64,000 bases of DNA from Proteiniphilum sp. GTDB taxonomy: Bacteria > Bacteroidota > Bacteroidia > Bacteroidales > Dysgonomonadaceae. The notes below the pieces were generated by a model, which had not been told where the DNA came from, did no database searches, and was given only the letters and a program-made list of their open reading frames with translations. The DNA lies in assembly GCA_016839025.1 (NCBI GenBank), contig JADLKK010000004.1, positions 1-64,000 on the forward strand, given 5' to 3'. Both the position numbers and the translations under genes were made by a program. Shown here piece by piece: positions 27,723-39,538 of the stretch (its first letter is position 1; every line of letters begins with the position of its first letter).

Positions 27723-29397
27723 ATTGATTGTTTGTTGCCTTGTCCCGGGGTTGTAGGATAGCCTGGTATTCTTCAGGGTGGGAGAGGAGTTCCACGGCCC
27801 TGCCGTATACCTCGTCATCGGAGAGCTGATGCTGCAGTACCCCTTTCTTGTAATAGAAACGTTGTACGATCTCCGATTCGATCAGGCTTTGGATATCCTC
27901 TTTGAACAGGTGCAAATCCCGGTCGGGATCGGGTCTAAGCTTTTCCTCCAGTGCCTTGTACTCTTCAGTTGCCACATCCATATAACCCTCAAACTCCATC
28001 ATGCCCTTCAATTGCTGCAGGGAACGTTCGCTCAGCTGGTCATAGGTAAAATTCCTCGATCGCACAAACCGGACGAAGGAATCATAATCCTCATCCGACA
28101 ATCGAAACAGATGCGGCGGAGCAATCTCTTTCTGTTGCTGTACCCATTCCGTCACGAAATCGAAAATGATGTTGCCGGTCATCAGGTAATAGGCAATGGT
28201 ACCACCTCTTCGCTGCGGTATGGTGATATCGGGCGTAATCCCCCCTCCGTCGCGTACCTCGCGACCATTGCGGGTGTGAAAAAGGGTGGTCAGCGAATCG
28301 GGTACCCGTGCCACACTCCCATCGGGGTTGCGGTGCGAATAGTCGAGCGCTTGGATACAACGGCCACTGGGAATGTAATACTTCGAGGTGGTGATCTTGA
28401 TGTTGCCGCCATAGGGCAGGTTGCGGGGTGTCTGTACCAGTCCCTTGCCAAAAGAACGGTTGCCTACGATCACGGCGCGGTCCATATCCTGCAGCGCACC
28501 GGCAACGATCTCCGATGCCGATGCCGATCCGGTATCGATCAGCACCACAATGGGGATGATTTCATCCAGTGGTTGGTTTTGTGTGAAATAGGAGCGATCC
28601 CACTGCTTCACCTTCCCTTTTGTGGAGACAATCTCTTCCCCTTTGGGAACGAAAAGGTTGACCACCTCTACCGCCTCGTCGAGAATACCCCCGCCGTTGC
28701 CCCGCAAATCCATGATCAGTGACGATGCCCCCTTTTTCTTCAATTCTATCACCGTTTCCTTTACCCGATCCGCACTCTGTGTGGTGAAGCTGCCGAAATG
28801 GAGGTAACCGATACCTGTATCGGTCACCTCAGAATAGGTGACGGGATCCATTTCAATCTTCTCTCGCTCAATGGTGACAGTACGACTCTTGCTTTCTCCC
28901 GGTCGCTGGATGTTCAATTTGAGCCTGGTGCCGGGAATTCCCTTCAACTTGTCGCTCACCTCTTTTACAGATGCCTTCCGCATATCTTCACCATCAATCT
29001 CCAGGACGGCATCACCGGCCTTGAGGCCTGCCTTGTCGGCCGGCAGTCCCTCGTAGGGTTCATTGATGATCACCTGGCCGTTGTTGTAGGAGATAATGGC
29101 ACCAATACCGGCATATTCCCCGGTGGTCAGAAACTGCAGGTCTCCCATGTTCTCCTCTGCATAGTATTCCGTATAGGGGTCGAGCCGGCTAAGCATACTG
29201 TGAATGGTTCCTTGTACCAGGTTGTTAACCTCTACGCTGTCCACGTAAAAAAGATCCAGTTCCCGTAACAGGGAAGTAAAAATGTCGATGTTTTTGTTGA
29301 TGTCGTAATAGCGTTTGTTCTGATGGACATCCGGAACTTGCGCTACTGCATGCAGGGTAGCGGAGAGTACCAGCAGCAGAAAAAAGTACTTCTTCAT
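27631..29397 (-). CDS. S41-family C-terminal processing protease
   Basis: The 588-residue protein starts at ATG 29395-29397 with a signal peptide (1-19). A PDZ domain covers about 85-165 (EYAGIGAIISYNNGQV ... GLKAGDAVLEIDG). The S41 catalytic core has DLRGNGGGILDEAV, the nucleophile serine in TGSASASEIVAG and the general-base lysine in RSFGKGLVQ. It resembles CtpA/Prc proteases that trim periplasmic proteins. The final 30 residues (after about ILQP) are poorly ordered and lie over the start of the CapA gene, which may mean the original stop was lost. Confidence 0.93.
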   Translation of the reverse strand: MKKYFFLLLVLSATLHAVAQVPDVHQNKRYYDINKNIDIFTSLLRELDLFYVDSVEVNNLVQGTIHSMLSRLDPYTEYYAEENMGDLQFLTTGEYAGIGAIISYNNGQVIINEPYEGLPADKAGLKAGDAVLEIDGEDMRKASVKEVSDKLKGIPGTRLKLNIQRPGESKSRTVTIEREKIEMDPVTYSEVTDTGIGYLHFGSFTTQSADRVKETVIELKKKGASSLIMDLRGNGGGILDEAVEVVNLFVPKGEEIVSTKGKVKQWDRSYFTQNQPLDEIIPIVVLIDTGSASASEIVAGALQDMDRAVIVGNRSFGKGLVQTPRNLPYGGNIKITTSKYYIPSGRCIQALDYSHRNPDGSVARVPDSLTTLFHTRNGREVRDGGGITPDITIPQRRGGTIAYYLMTGNIIFDFVTEWVQQQKEIAPPHLFRLSDEDYDSFVRFVRSRNFTYDQLSERSLQQLKGMMEFEGYMDVATEEYKALEEKLRPDPDRDLHLFKEDIQSLIESEIVQRFYYKKGVLQHQLSDDEVYGRAVELLSHPEEYQAILQPRDKATNNQYAEDNLDPTPPLSGHTPRVTGETALATLCR

Positions 29398-29585
29398 ATG
29401 GAGAGAATAGCTTAATGTTGGTTGTTTCCGAAAACAGGTCGGTATCTGTTGACCCATTCATGGGCAAAGGAACAAATTTTTTGTGAAAATGTCCCTTACT
29501 TTTGCTTATATCTTGCTAACCATACCCTGCAAAGCAGAATAAATCTTTACCTTTGCGATCATTACAAAAAATACAGATCATCCGG

Positions 29586-30026
29586 ATGCCTGCACCCCTG
29601 CGATACATGTTCCTACCACTGCTGATCGGACTGCTTATTTTTGCCGCTACCTGCCTGATTGGCCCCGGAAGCGTACCGGAGATGCCCAAAGGTGTCTCCT
29701 GGGACAAGCTGGCCCACTTTCTCCTCTTCTTTCTGCTCTCCGCGGCTTCCCTTTATGATTACAACAAACTACACAAGGGATCACCCCACACCGGGAGATG
29801 GATCTTCTGGGGATTTATCCTGCCGGTAGCGTATGGAGGAATGATCGAGTTGTTGCAACACTTCATCTTCACCTCGCGCAGCGCTGAGTGGGGTGATTGG
29901 ATAGCCGATCTCTCCGGTTCGGTGACAGCCCTGATGCTTGTAATTATTTGCAGGAGAAAAAGAAATAAACCAATTAATCCGTTATCTTTGTACGATACGA
30001 AATCACCTGGATCAGTTGATCCGTAA
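29586..30026 (+). CDS. VanZ-family membrane protein
   Basis: From ATG 29586 the product has 146 residues with about four membrane segments and the VanZ pattern SWDKLAHFLLFFLLS and YGGMIELLQHF ... SAEWGDWIADLSG. VanZ-like proteins are small membrane proteins of uncertain function, some giving low-level glycopeptide tolerance. A TACCTTTG -7 box at 29548-29555 could start the message. Confidence 0.87.
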   Translation: MPAPLRYMFLPLLIGLLIFAATCLIGPGSVPEMPKGVSWDKLAHFLLFFLLSAASLYDYNKLHKGSPHTGRWIFWGFILPVAYGGMIELLQHFIFTSRSAEWGDWIADLSGSVTALMLVIICRRKRNKPINPLSLYDTKSPGSVDP

Positions 30027-30075
30027 GGAGATAATCATCGATTGATCAGTTGTTGGATGCAAAATTTAATGCCCT

Positions 30076-30539
30076 ATGAAGTATGAAGATGTAAAGATTC
30101 TGGAAGAATTGAGAGAAAAAGGAAGCATCACCGAGGAAGAGTACCAGCGGGAGAAGAGGAGGCTGCTGAATGACGAAGGTGGTGCCCCAAACAGCCACAA
30201 ACAACCGCTGTTTGGACTGACCGAGAGCACCTACCTGATGCTGATGCATTTTTCGCAATTTGCCGGTGCCATCGTGCCACTGGCCGGGTTTGTAGTACCC
30301 ATCATCATGTGGACCACCCAGAAGGATCAGAACCCCAATGTGGATCTGCATGGTAAGAATATCCTCAATGCCATCATCAGTTACGCCATCTATGCGGTGG
30401 TGCTTACCATCACCATTATCGGGATTCCGGTAGCGATCGTCCTGGGTGCTCTCTTTGCTGTTTTTGTCATCATCGCCGCATTAAAAGCAAACAGTGGCGA
30501 GTACTGGAAATACCCGTTCACGATACAATTTATCAAATA

Positions 30540-30540
<1 letters not shown>
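30076..30540 (+). CDS. DUF4870 (Tic20-like) membrane protein
   Basis: The 154-residue protein has an N-terminal SHOCT-like helix pair (LEELREKGSITEEEYQREKRRLL) and then a DUF4870 region with three to four membrane segments (residues about 55-145). Function is unknown. The stop codon shares one base with the start of the next gene (TAATG), so it is translationally coupled to the FtsE-like ATPase, a pairing that may hint at a shared membrane role. Confidence 0.85.
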
Positions 30541-32958
<2,418 letters not shown>

Positions 32959-33007
32959 TAAATAAAAGCGTTATCATCCGGTAGCCAGTGGCTCCGGACA
33001 ACTGAAT

Positions 33008-34990
33008 ATGGACAAAAATACAATTATTGGATTGCTGTTGATCACAGCAATTATCATCGGCTTCTCGATTTACAACAGACCTTCACAGGAACAGCTGGCC
33101 ACACAGCAACGGATGCGCGACTCCCTGGCACTTGTGGAGCAACAGCGTGCAGTTACCACTCCGCAGGAGAGTGCTGTCGCCAATGGTGATGCCGATTCGA
33201 TGCAGGGTAGCAGTGCTGCCGACTTTTTTGGCGCCGCCACTACCACGACCCCTCTTGCAACCGATACCACACCATTGGTCACTGATGTCTCGTCCGATAC
33301 CCTCTCCCCGGGCTCTCTCGTGCAGAAAAGTGCGGAGACGGTGATACTGGAGAATGAGAAGGTACGCATTCAGCTAAGCACGCTCGGTGGAAGCATCCGG
33401 TCGGTACAGTTGAAGGAGTACCTGCGCCATACCGGTGACAGCCTCTATCTTTTCGAGGATCAGGAGGCCCGTTTCAACATGGATCTTTTCAACCGGAACA
33501 GCGTACGCCTTTCCACTGAACAGGAATATTTCACCCCTATCCGCAGTGCGGACGGCAACAGTGTGACCATGCGGCTCCAGACCACTCCGGGTCAGCACAT
33601 CGATTTCGTCTACTCCCTGCCGGCCGATGCGTACATGATGGATTTTGAGGTGCGGGTGGCCGGTATGCGCAATGCGCTCCATCCGGAGAGCCTGACCAAC
33701 TTCAGGATGTACTGGGAACAGGATGTGCGTCAGCAGGAGAAAGGTCGAATGTTTGAGAATCGCTACGCGCGTATCCATTACAAGTATGACCGCCAGGATG
33801 TGCAGAAGCTGAGTGAATCGAAGAATGACCGGAAAGAGCTCTCCGACCCGTTGAAATGGTTCGCATTCAAGGATCAGTATTTCTCCGCCATCGTGATTGG
33901 CAAGAATCCCTTCAGCAATACCATCCTGACCTCGAAGGTACTGAATGACCCCGATCATATCAAGTCCTATGCGGCAGAGGTATGGGTGCCGGGTGAGGTG
34001 AGTCCCGAGAGCGATCTGATCACGGCAGGATTTAACTACTATTTCGGGCCGGTACACTACAACACCCTGAAAGCTTACGACAAGGGGGTGAGCGACAGTT
34101 CGCAGAAGCTACAGTTGCAGGAAACCGTCTATCTTGGCTATAAATGGCTGAGCTGGGTAAACAAGTGGTTCGTGATTCCCATTTTTAATTTCTTTCTCTC
34201 ACTCAATTGGGGCATGGGGCTGATCATCCTGATCCTGACATTGCTGGTGAAGCTGGTGATCTCACCGCTCACCTACAAATCCTACATCTCCTCCGCCAAG
34301 ATGCGGGTGCTGCGTCCCCAGATCCAGGAGCTCGAGAAAAAATTCCCCGGCAAGGAACAGGAGATGATGATGAAGCGGCAACAGGCCACCATGGAGCTCT
34401 ACAACAAGGTGGGGGTAAGCCCGATGAGCGGATGCCTGCCGATGTTGATTCAGATGCCGGTCTTACTCGCCTTCTTCTTCTTCTTCCCCTCTGCCATCGA
34501 ACTGCGTCAGCAGGGATTCCTCTGGGCTGACGACCTCTCCACCTACGACTCACTGATCTCCTGGAGTGGCAACATTCCCCTGGTGACTAAGTATCTGGGG
34601 AATCACATCAGTATCTTCTGTCTGCTGATGACGGTGGTGAATGTCTTCTACACCAAGTACAACATGAGCATGACCGATACCGGCGCACAGACCATGCCAG
34701 GAATGAAGTACATGCCCATCTTCATGTCGGTCTTCATGTTCTTCTTCCTGAACTCCTATCCTGCAGGTCTGAACTACTACTACTTCCTCTCCACACTCTA
34801 TACCATTCTGATCACACTGATCATGAAGCAGACCATCAACGAGGATAAGATACTGGCGGAGCTGGAAGCCAACAAGAAGAAACCGAAAAAGAAATCGGGT
34901 TTCATGGCGCGGCTGGCCGAAGCACAGAAGCTTCAGGAGAAACAGGCGCGCGAACGGGCAAAGGAGAATGCCAAACGCAATTACCGATAA
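33008..34990 (+). CDS. yidC: Membrane protein insertase YidC
   Basis: YidC inserts proteins such as the ATP synthase c subunit into the inner membrane. The 660-residue protein has an N-terminal anchor (residues 3-21), a Ser/Thr-rich linker, a large periplasmic beta domain (about 100-370) and the conserved membrane core (about 380-620, with SPLTYKSYISSAKMRVLRPQ and GVSPMSGCLPMLIQMPV). The C-terminus is very basic, suited to ribosome contact. It lies behind pyrG and is followed by a clear terminator. Confidence 0.96.
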   Translation: MDKNTIIGLLLITAIIIGFSIYNRPSQEQLATQQRMRDSLALVEQQRAVTTPQESAVANGDADSMQGSSAADFFGAATTTTPLATDTTPLVTDVSSDTLSPGSLVQKSAETVILENEKVRIQLSTLGGSIRSVQLKEYLRHTGDSLYLFEDQEARFNMDLFNRNSVRLSTEQEYFTPIRSADGNSVTMRLQTTPGQHIDFVYSLPADAYMMDFEVRVAGMRNALHPESLTNFRMYWEQDVRQQEKGRMFENRYARIHYKYDRQDVQKLSESKNDRKELSDPLKWFAFKDQYFSAIVIGKNPFSNTILTSKVLNDPDHIKSYAAEVWVPGEVSPESDLITAGFNYYFGPVHYNTLKAYDKGVSDSSQKLQLQETVYLGYKWLSWVNKWFVIPIFNFFLSLNWGMGLIILILTLLVKLVISPLTYKSYISSAKMRVLRPQIQELEKKFPGKEQEMMMKRQQATMELYNKVGVSPMSGCLPMLIQMPVLLAFFFFFPSAIELRQQGFLWADDLSTYDSLISWSGNIPLVTKYLGNHISIFCLLMTVVNVFYTKYNMSMTDTGAQTMPGMKYMPIFMSVFMFFFLNSYPAGLNYYYFLSTLYTILITLIMKQTINEDKILAELEANKKKPKKKSGFMARLAEAQKLQEKQARERAKENAKRNYR

Positions 34991-35017
34991 GTGTTCAGAT
35001 TATTGAATCAGAGAAGG

Positions 35018-35045
35018 CCGGAGGTTACAGCTTCCGGTTTTTTTT
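35018..35045 (+). terminator. Rho-independent terminator after yidC
   Basis: A seven-base-pair stem (CCGGAGG with CTTCCGG, one G-U pair) and a six-base loop are followed by eight T residues. Confidence 0.88.
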
Positions 35046-35101
35046 GGCCACTCCCAAAGGGGGTGAACTAAATTTTCAAACGATTGTTCTAACTAATAAA
35101 T

Positions 35102-35440
35102 ATGAAAGCTATGAGTGAAGATAAAAAAGTGCTCGAGTATGATGAAGATGATTCCCTAAAGTTTATCAGGGAAAATTTACCCGAAGAGATGAAAAATGAG
35201 TTCTCCGACGATGAAATCAACTATATTGTGGATCTCGTCTATGAATTTTACGAGGAGAAGGGTTTCCTGGAAGAGAACGAAGAGACCGACTCCGAAATAG
35301 AGATTGACGAAGATGAATTGTTGGAGTACATTTTCAAGAATGCCCGCAAAAATGCCATCAGGGAGTACAGCGACGAACAGATTGAAGCCATTGTTGCCGG
35401 AGAACTTGCCTATTGTGATACACTCAACCTGTTCGATTGA
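35102..35440 (+). CDS. Conserved acidic protein of unknown function
   Basis: The 112-residue protein (or 109 from the second ATG at 35111) has 37 Asp and Glu residues, about a third of its length. It contains helical segments such as DDEINYIVDLVYEFYEEKG and DELLEYIFKNARKNA, has no signal peptide or membrane segment, and has a single cysteine near the C-terminus. I do not recognise a named domain. It stands alone after the yidC terminator. Base composition resembles the neighbouring genes, and I take it to be real. Confidence 0.75.
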   Translation: MKAMSEDKKVLEYDEDDSLKFIRENLPEEMKNEFSDDEINYIVDLVYEFYEEKGFLEENEETDSEIEIDEDELLEYIFKNARKNAIREYSDEQIEAIVAGELAYCDTLNLFD

Positions 35441-35509
35441 ATGAGTTATTTGCTGGAGACAAGATCATCCTTATATATTTTTCACTAAAAAATAAAAACT
35501 AAACAGACT

Positions 35510-36190
35510 ATGAAACAAATTTCCAAATTGCTGGCCGTTACCCTGCTGGGTGGAGCCATGGTGTTTTCCGGTTGCGGATTGAACAAAACAATACAGGGCG
35601 GCGGTATCGGCGCTGGAGCGGGAGCTGCCGTGGGAGCCGGTGTGGGAGCCATCGCTGGCGGCGGAAGAGGTGCTGCCATCGGCGCTGGTATCGGTGCCGT
35701 ACTGGGCGGAACTGCCGGTGCCATTATTGGTAACAAGATGGATAAACAGGCCGCTGAACTGGAACAGATTGAAGGTGCACAGGTGGAGAAAGTGAACGAA
35801 GGTGAAGCCATCAAGGTGACCTTCGAGTCGGGCATTCTCTATGCTACCAACTCCAGTACACTGAACACCGCATCACGTGCTTCTCTCGACAAGTTTGCCA
35901 CCTCTCTGCTGAACAACCCCGATACCGATGTGAAGATCTACGGGCACACTGACAGTACCGGCAGCGATGCCATCAACAACCCTTTGTCACAGCGCCGCGC
36001 CGAATCGGTATACAACTACTTGCTGTCAAAAGGTGTTTCCGGCAGTCGCATGGTAGCGGAGGGTTTTGGATCCACCCAACCGGTTGCTGACAACAGTACC
36101 GTTGCCGGAAGAGCAGAAAACCGTCGTGTGGAGGTATACATCCTGCCCAATGCAAAGATGATCAAAGAGGCGCAGGAGCAAGCCCGCTAA
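35510..36190 (+). CDS. OmpA-family lipoprotein with glycine zipper
   Basis: The 226-residue protein has a lipobox ending in Cys22, a glycine-zipper segment (about 30-75, repeated GAGAGAAVGAG-type motifs) and a C-terminal OmpA peptidoglycan-binding domain (about 105-215, with IYGHTDSTGSDAINNPLSQRRAESV and NRRVEVYI). This is the YiaD/Pal-like layout, anchoring the outer membrane to peptidoglycan. A strong terminator follows. Confidence 0.93.
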   Translation: MKQISKLLAVTLLGGAMVFSGCGLNKTIQGGGIGAGAGAAVGAGVGAIAGGGRGAAIGAGIGAVLGGTAGAIIGNKMDKQAAELEQIEGAQVEKVNEGEAIKVTFESGILYATNSSTLNTASRASLDKFATSLLNNPDTDVKIYGHTDSTGSDAINNPLSQRRAESVYNYLLSKGVSGSRMVAEGFGSTQPVADNSTVAGRAENRRVEVYILPNAKMIKEAQEQAR

Positions 36191-36214
36191 TTATCCTGTA
36201 GCAATTGTCGCGTC

Positions 36215-36247
36215 AATCGCGCTGCCTTCACCGGTGGCGCGATTTTT
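36215..36247 (+). terminator. Rho-independent terminator after the OmpA gene
   Basis: An eight-base-pair perfect stem (AATCGCGC with GCGCGATT) with a 14-base loop runs into a short T tract. Confidence 0.85.
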
Positions 36248-36273
36248 CACATTCTTCTTTTTACAACAACCAG

Positions 36274-36750
36274 ATGGCTGAAGAATTGTATGTACCTCTC
36301 AACGGTTCGTTAAAAGAGAAATATGAGCTGCTGATCCCGCAGTTGCAGGGGCTGACACAAGATGAACCCGATATGGTCGCCAACATGGCCAACATTGCCG
36401 CTGCCCTGAAAGAGGCATTTGGCTTTTTCTGGGCCGGTTTCTACCGGGTTGAGGGAAACCAGCTGGTGCTGGGGCCCTTTCAGGGTCCGGTAGCCTGTAC
36501 CCGCATCGCCTACGGAAGAGGTGTCTGCGGTACGGCCTGGAAGGAGGCAAAAACGCTGATTGTCCCCGATGTGAATCAGTTTCCGGGCCATATCGCCTGT
36601 AGTTCGCGTTCCCGTTCCGAGATCGTGGTGCCGCTTTTTTCGGGGCATATGGTGTGTGGTGTGCTGGATGTTGACAGCGATCAATTGGATGCTTTTTCGG
36701 AAACAGATGCCTGGTATCTGGAGAAAATTGTTTCCTTGTTAAAATTTTAG
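36274..36750 (+). CDS. msrC: Free methionine-(R)-sulfoxide reductase (GAF domain)
   Basis: From ATG 36274 this is a 158-residue single GAF-domain protein. Three cysteines sit at positions 75 (PVACTRI), 85 (GRGVCGTAW) and 109 (HIACSSRSRSEIVVPL). Their spacings of 10 and 24 match those of the catalytic and resolving cysteines in E. coli fRMsr (84, 94, 118). It should reduce free methionine-R-sulfoxide using thioredoxin, part of oxidative damage repair. It starts 27 bases after the terminator of the OmpA gene. Confidence 0.92.
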   Translation: MAEELYVPLNGSLKEKYELLIPQLQGLTQDEPDMVANMANIAAALKEAFGFFWAGFYRVEGNQLVLGPFQGPVACTRIAYGRGVCGTAWKEAKTLIVPDVNQFPGHIACSSRSRSEIVVPLFSGHMVCGVLDVDSDQLDAFSETDAWYLEKIVSLLKF

Positions 36751-36759
36751 TCGCTTTTT

Positions 36760-36790
36760 TTTGCGATCATCAAACAAAACAGTATCTTTG
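36760..36790 (+). promoter_or_regulatory. Consensus promoter of the tRNA-Gly locus
   Basis: TTTG (36760-36763), exactly 19 bases, then TATCTTTG (36783-36790). Both elements and the spacing match the Bacteroidetes consensus. Transcription is expected from about 36797. Confidence 0.75.
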
Positions 36791-36872
36791 TACCCGCAAA
36801 ATCAAACAAGATGCTGCACTGAACAGGGGCAAGAGAGCCTGATTCGAAACAGCAACACTCTTGGCTCTTACC

Positions 36873-36915
36873 GCGAAAGTAGCTCAGGATGGGTAGACCC
36901 CGGCCTTGGCAAGGA
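36873..36915 (+). pseudogene. Degenerate tRNA-Gly-like copy
   Basis: The 15 bases GCGAAAGTAGCTCAG repeat exactly the first 15 bases of the tRNA 85 bases downstream. After them a D-loop-like GGTAGA and CCTTGGCAAGG follow, the latter one base away from the anticodon arm CCTTGCCAAGG. The D stem and anticodon stem no longer pair and no T arm is visible. It looks like a decayed tandem tRNA copy. Confidence 0.5.
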
Positions 36916-36957
36916 GAGTGAAGAAACCAGAAAAGGGTTAGATTTGATAGACATATT

Positions 36958-37024
<67 letters not shown>

Positions 37025-37030
<6 letters not shown>

Positions 37031-37061
37031 CCGAACAGTTATCTGTTCGGGACTGTCTTTT
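37025..37061 (+). terminator. Strong terminator overlapping the tRNA 3' end
   Basis: A perfect 14-base-pair stem (arms 37025-37038 and 37043-37056, first arm ACAGTCCCGAACAG) with a TTAT loop is followed by CTTTT. The left arm includes most of the 3' acceptor strand of the tRNA. Confidence 0.85.
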
Positions 37062-37153
37062 GCCTGTTCACCTGACCGTAACCGTAATCTTTTCAAGGAT
37101 TTTCTGCGTTTATGTGAGAGTGGTCTATATGCTGGTTTTATCCCTTCATTTTT

Positions 37154-39538
37154 TTAAAATTTGACAATGATTCCGATGGTGGGAAGAACGGTGCCGCTGT
37201 AGGTCTCAATCTCTCTCAATAGCTGTTTCTCCTGCGGGTTGGCAGGATCATCCATCACATCACCGTTGTTGTCGCGGTTGGTGAAGATGGGCGGGTTTTG
37301 CGACTGAAAATTGTAAGCGTTCTGCACGTCGGCGTAGAGATTCAGCATCCAGCGGTTGTAGTAGAACTCCCTGTCTACCCGCAGGTCCAGCTGATGTGAG
37401 TCGTCCAGACGCAGGGTGTTGTAATTTGCATAGTCGATGTAAGCCTGATTGGTGACGCTCCAGGCCGCCTTGCTGCTGGATATTTCCCTGTCGACGGGCG
37501 AGTAGGGAGCTCCCCCCACGTAACGCCAGCGCATGGAGATGTTCCAGTTGCGCGGCAGACGGTAGCCGCCGATCAGGTTCACCATGTGGCGGGTATCCCA
37601 GTTGGAGGGACGGTAGATGCCCTCGCTGTCGGTGAACTCGCTCTTGAAGAGTGTATAGGTCACCGTGCTGTTGAGTTTCTTCCAGTCGAACAGCTTCCCC
37701 GAGAATTCGATCCCGTAGGCGCGCCCCTTGCCGGTGGAGATGATCTCCTCGTCGCCGATCTGACCGTAGTCGGTCCCCTTGCCGGCGATACTGATTCCTT
37801 CCGCCACCGAGAGGGGATAGTTTGTATATTGCTTGTAGAACCCTTCCAGGTTGAAACGGGTGATGTCGAAGGGTCGAAACGCAAAGCCGGCGATCGCCTG
37901 GTTGGAGAGGATGTGTTTCAGCTGCTCGTTCTGGTTGGCGAAGCTGCCATCCGCATTCTTGTAGCCCAGCGTGGTGTAGGCAGGACGCATCGCATAGCGT
38001 CCGACGTTGCCGTTGATGTCCCACTTGTCGTTGATTCGGTAGGAGGCCGAGAACCTGGGCGATAACTGGTTGAGGGGGTTGGACATGTTGTTGTTGTAGT
38101 TGTTACCGATGGTGTTGACCCCCAGCGAGAGGGAGAGCCTGTCGTCATAGTAGGTATCTGATGCCTGGATGAATGCCTGATAGGCCCAGAGATTGAGGTC
38201 GGTGCTGTAGATCAGGTCGGTGAGCGAGCCTTCCACGAACGCCTTGCGGTTGGTGCTGTTGGTGTAGTGCGAATAGGTGACACCGGCACCCACCAGGATC
38301 TTTACCGGCAGGTCGGGATAGCTGCGTTCGAAGCGCAGCTTGTTCTCCGCCTCATCGGAACGGTAGTCCGAGATTTTGGGCCTCGACTCGTCGTTGTTCT
38401 CATACTTGTAGTTGTTGTTGCGCAGCATGTTCCGGCTCAGTACCCAGGTGTCGAAGTAACGGTCGCTGAAATGCTTGTAGACAGCTCCCACGGCATAGTT
38501 CCACTGCTCATAGATGGGCAGGTAGCTGAGCAGGTATTTCTGTGCCTCGGTGCCTGTCTCCTGCAGGCTGGTGTTGAGCGTCATGTTGTCGATGGCGCCG
38601 ATACCGATGAAGGAGAGCTCGTTCTTCTGGTCGATCCTGTATTTGTACTTCACTTGGAAATCGTTGTAGGTCGGCAGAAAGGGGAGGCCGATCAGCTTGA
38701 AGAGCAGTTGCAGGTAGGACTGGCGGGCAGAGACGATGAAAGTGGATTTCTCACCGATGGGACCATCCAGCGTGAAGGCGGCATCGGATGCACCGACGGC
38801 AAGCTGGGTGTGGATACGGTCGCTGCTCCCGTCCTTCTGGCGGATGTCCATTACCGAGCTCAGTGCGTTGGGGCGGCTGGCGGGAAAGGCACCGGTGTAG
38901 AAGTTGATCTCCCGCACGAAGTCGGGGTTGATTACTCCTACCGCACCTCCCGAGGAGCCCTGCGTGGCGAAGTGATTGATGATGGGAATCTCCACCCCGT
39001 CGAGGTAGAAGACGTTTTCCGAGGGACCACCACCCCGCACAATCAGGTCGTTGCGGTTGGGATCGGTGGCACCCACGCCCGGCAGGGTCTGCAGTACCTT
39101 TGAGACATCACGATTCACGCCGGCAGCCTTCTCGATATCCTTGACACCCACCGTGGCAAACGATACGGGACTTTCGATTTTTTTCAGGTTCATGTTGGGA
39201 CGGACCACCACTTCGCTGATCAGTGTGGATGACTCCGGCACGGCGATATCGATGAAGGCAGTCTGGTTGCCCTGTACCTGAATCTCTGCCGAAACAGTGG
39301 TCTCAAAACCCACGTAGCTGACGATCAGTCGCACGAATCCGGGCTCAATGCCGGTGAAGATGAACTTGCCATCCAGGTCGCTGTTGGAGCCGATCTGGGT
39401 ACCCTGGATCTGGATCGTGGCGAATTCCAGTGGTTTGTTGTTCTTCTGGTTGTATACACGTCCTTCAATTCTCCCCTTCTGTGCCAGGGAGAGCAGCGTA
39501 GTCAGTAGAAAGAGAGCAGTCAGTATGGGTTTTCTCAT
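37154..39538 (-). CDS. TonB-dependent receptor with CarboxypepD_reg domain
   Basis: The 794-residue outer-membrane receptor has a signal peptide (1-19), a CarboxypepD_reg-like domain (about 22-105: GRIEGRVYNQKNNKPLEFATI), a plug (about 120-230: NRDVSKVLQTLPGV ... DLIVRGGGPSENVFYLDGVEIP) and a beta-barrel ending in Phe. It is too short for a SusC and no SusD gene adjoins, so a siderophore, metal or peptide ligand is as likely as a glycan. It is not in an operon with visible partners, and I find no riboswitch upstream. Confidence 0.93.
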   Translation of the reverse strand: MRKPILTALFLLTTLLSLAQKGRIEGRVYNQKNNKPLEFATIQIQGTQIGSNSDLDGKFIFTGIEPGFVRLIVSYVGFETTVSAEIQVQGNQTAFIDIAVPESSTLISEVVVRPNMNLKKIESPVSFATVGVKDIEKAAGVNRDVSKVLQTLPGVGATDPNRNDLIVRGGGPSENVFYLDGVEIPIINHFATQGSSGGAVGVINPDFVREINFYTGAFPASRPNALSSVMDIRQKDGSSDRIHTQLAVGASDAAFTLDGPIGEKSTFIVSARQSYLQLLFKLIGLPFLPTYNDFQVKYKYRIDQKNELSFIGIGAIDNMTLNTSLQETGTEAQKYLLSYLPIYEQWNYAVGAVYKHFSDRYFDTWVLSRNMLRNNNYKYENNDESRPKISDYRSDEAENKLRFERSYPDLPVKILVGAGVTYSHYTNSTNRKAFVEGSLTDLIYSTDLNLWAYQAFIQASDTYYDDRLSLSLGVNTIGNNYNNNMSNPLNQLSPRFSASYRINDKWDINGNVGRYAMRPAYTTLGYKNADGSFANQNEQLKHILSNQAIAGFAFRPFDITRFNLEGFYKQYTNYPLSVAEGISIAGKGTDYGQIGDEEIISTGKGRAYGIEFSGKLFDWKKLNSTVTYTLFKSEFTDSEGIYRPSNWDTRHMVNLIGGYRLPRNWNISMRWRYVGGAPYSPVDREISSSKAAWSVTNQAYIDYANYNTLRLDDSHQLDLRVDREFYYNRWMLNLYADVQNAYNFQSQNPPIFTNRDNNGDVMDDPANPQEKQLLREIETYSGTVLPTIGIIVKF

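Noticed and set aside
37154-39538. SusC of a polysaccharide utilisation locus
   Set aside because: The receptor is only 794 residues and no SusD, regulator or glycan enzyme operon adjoins it.
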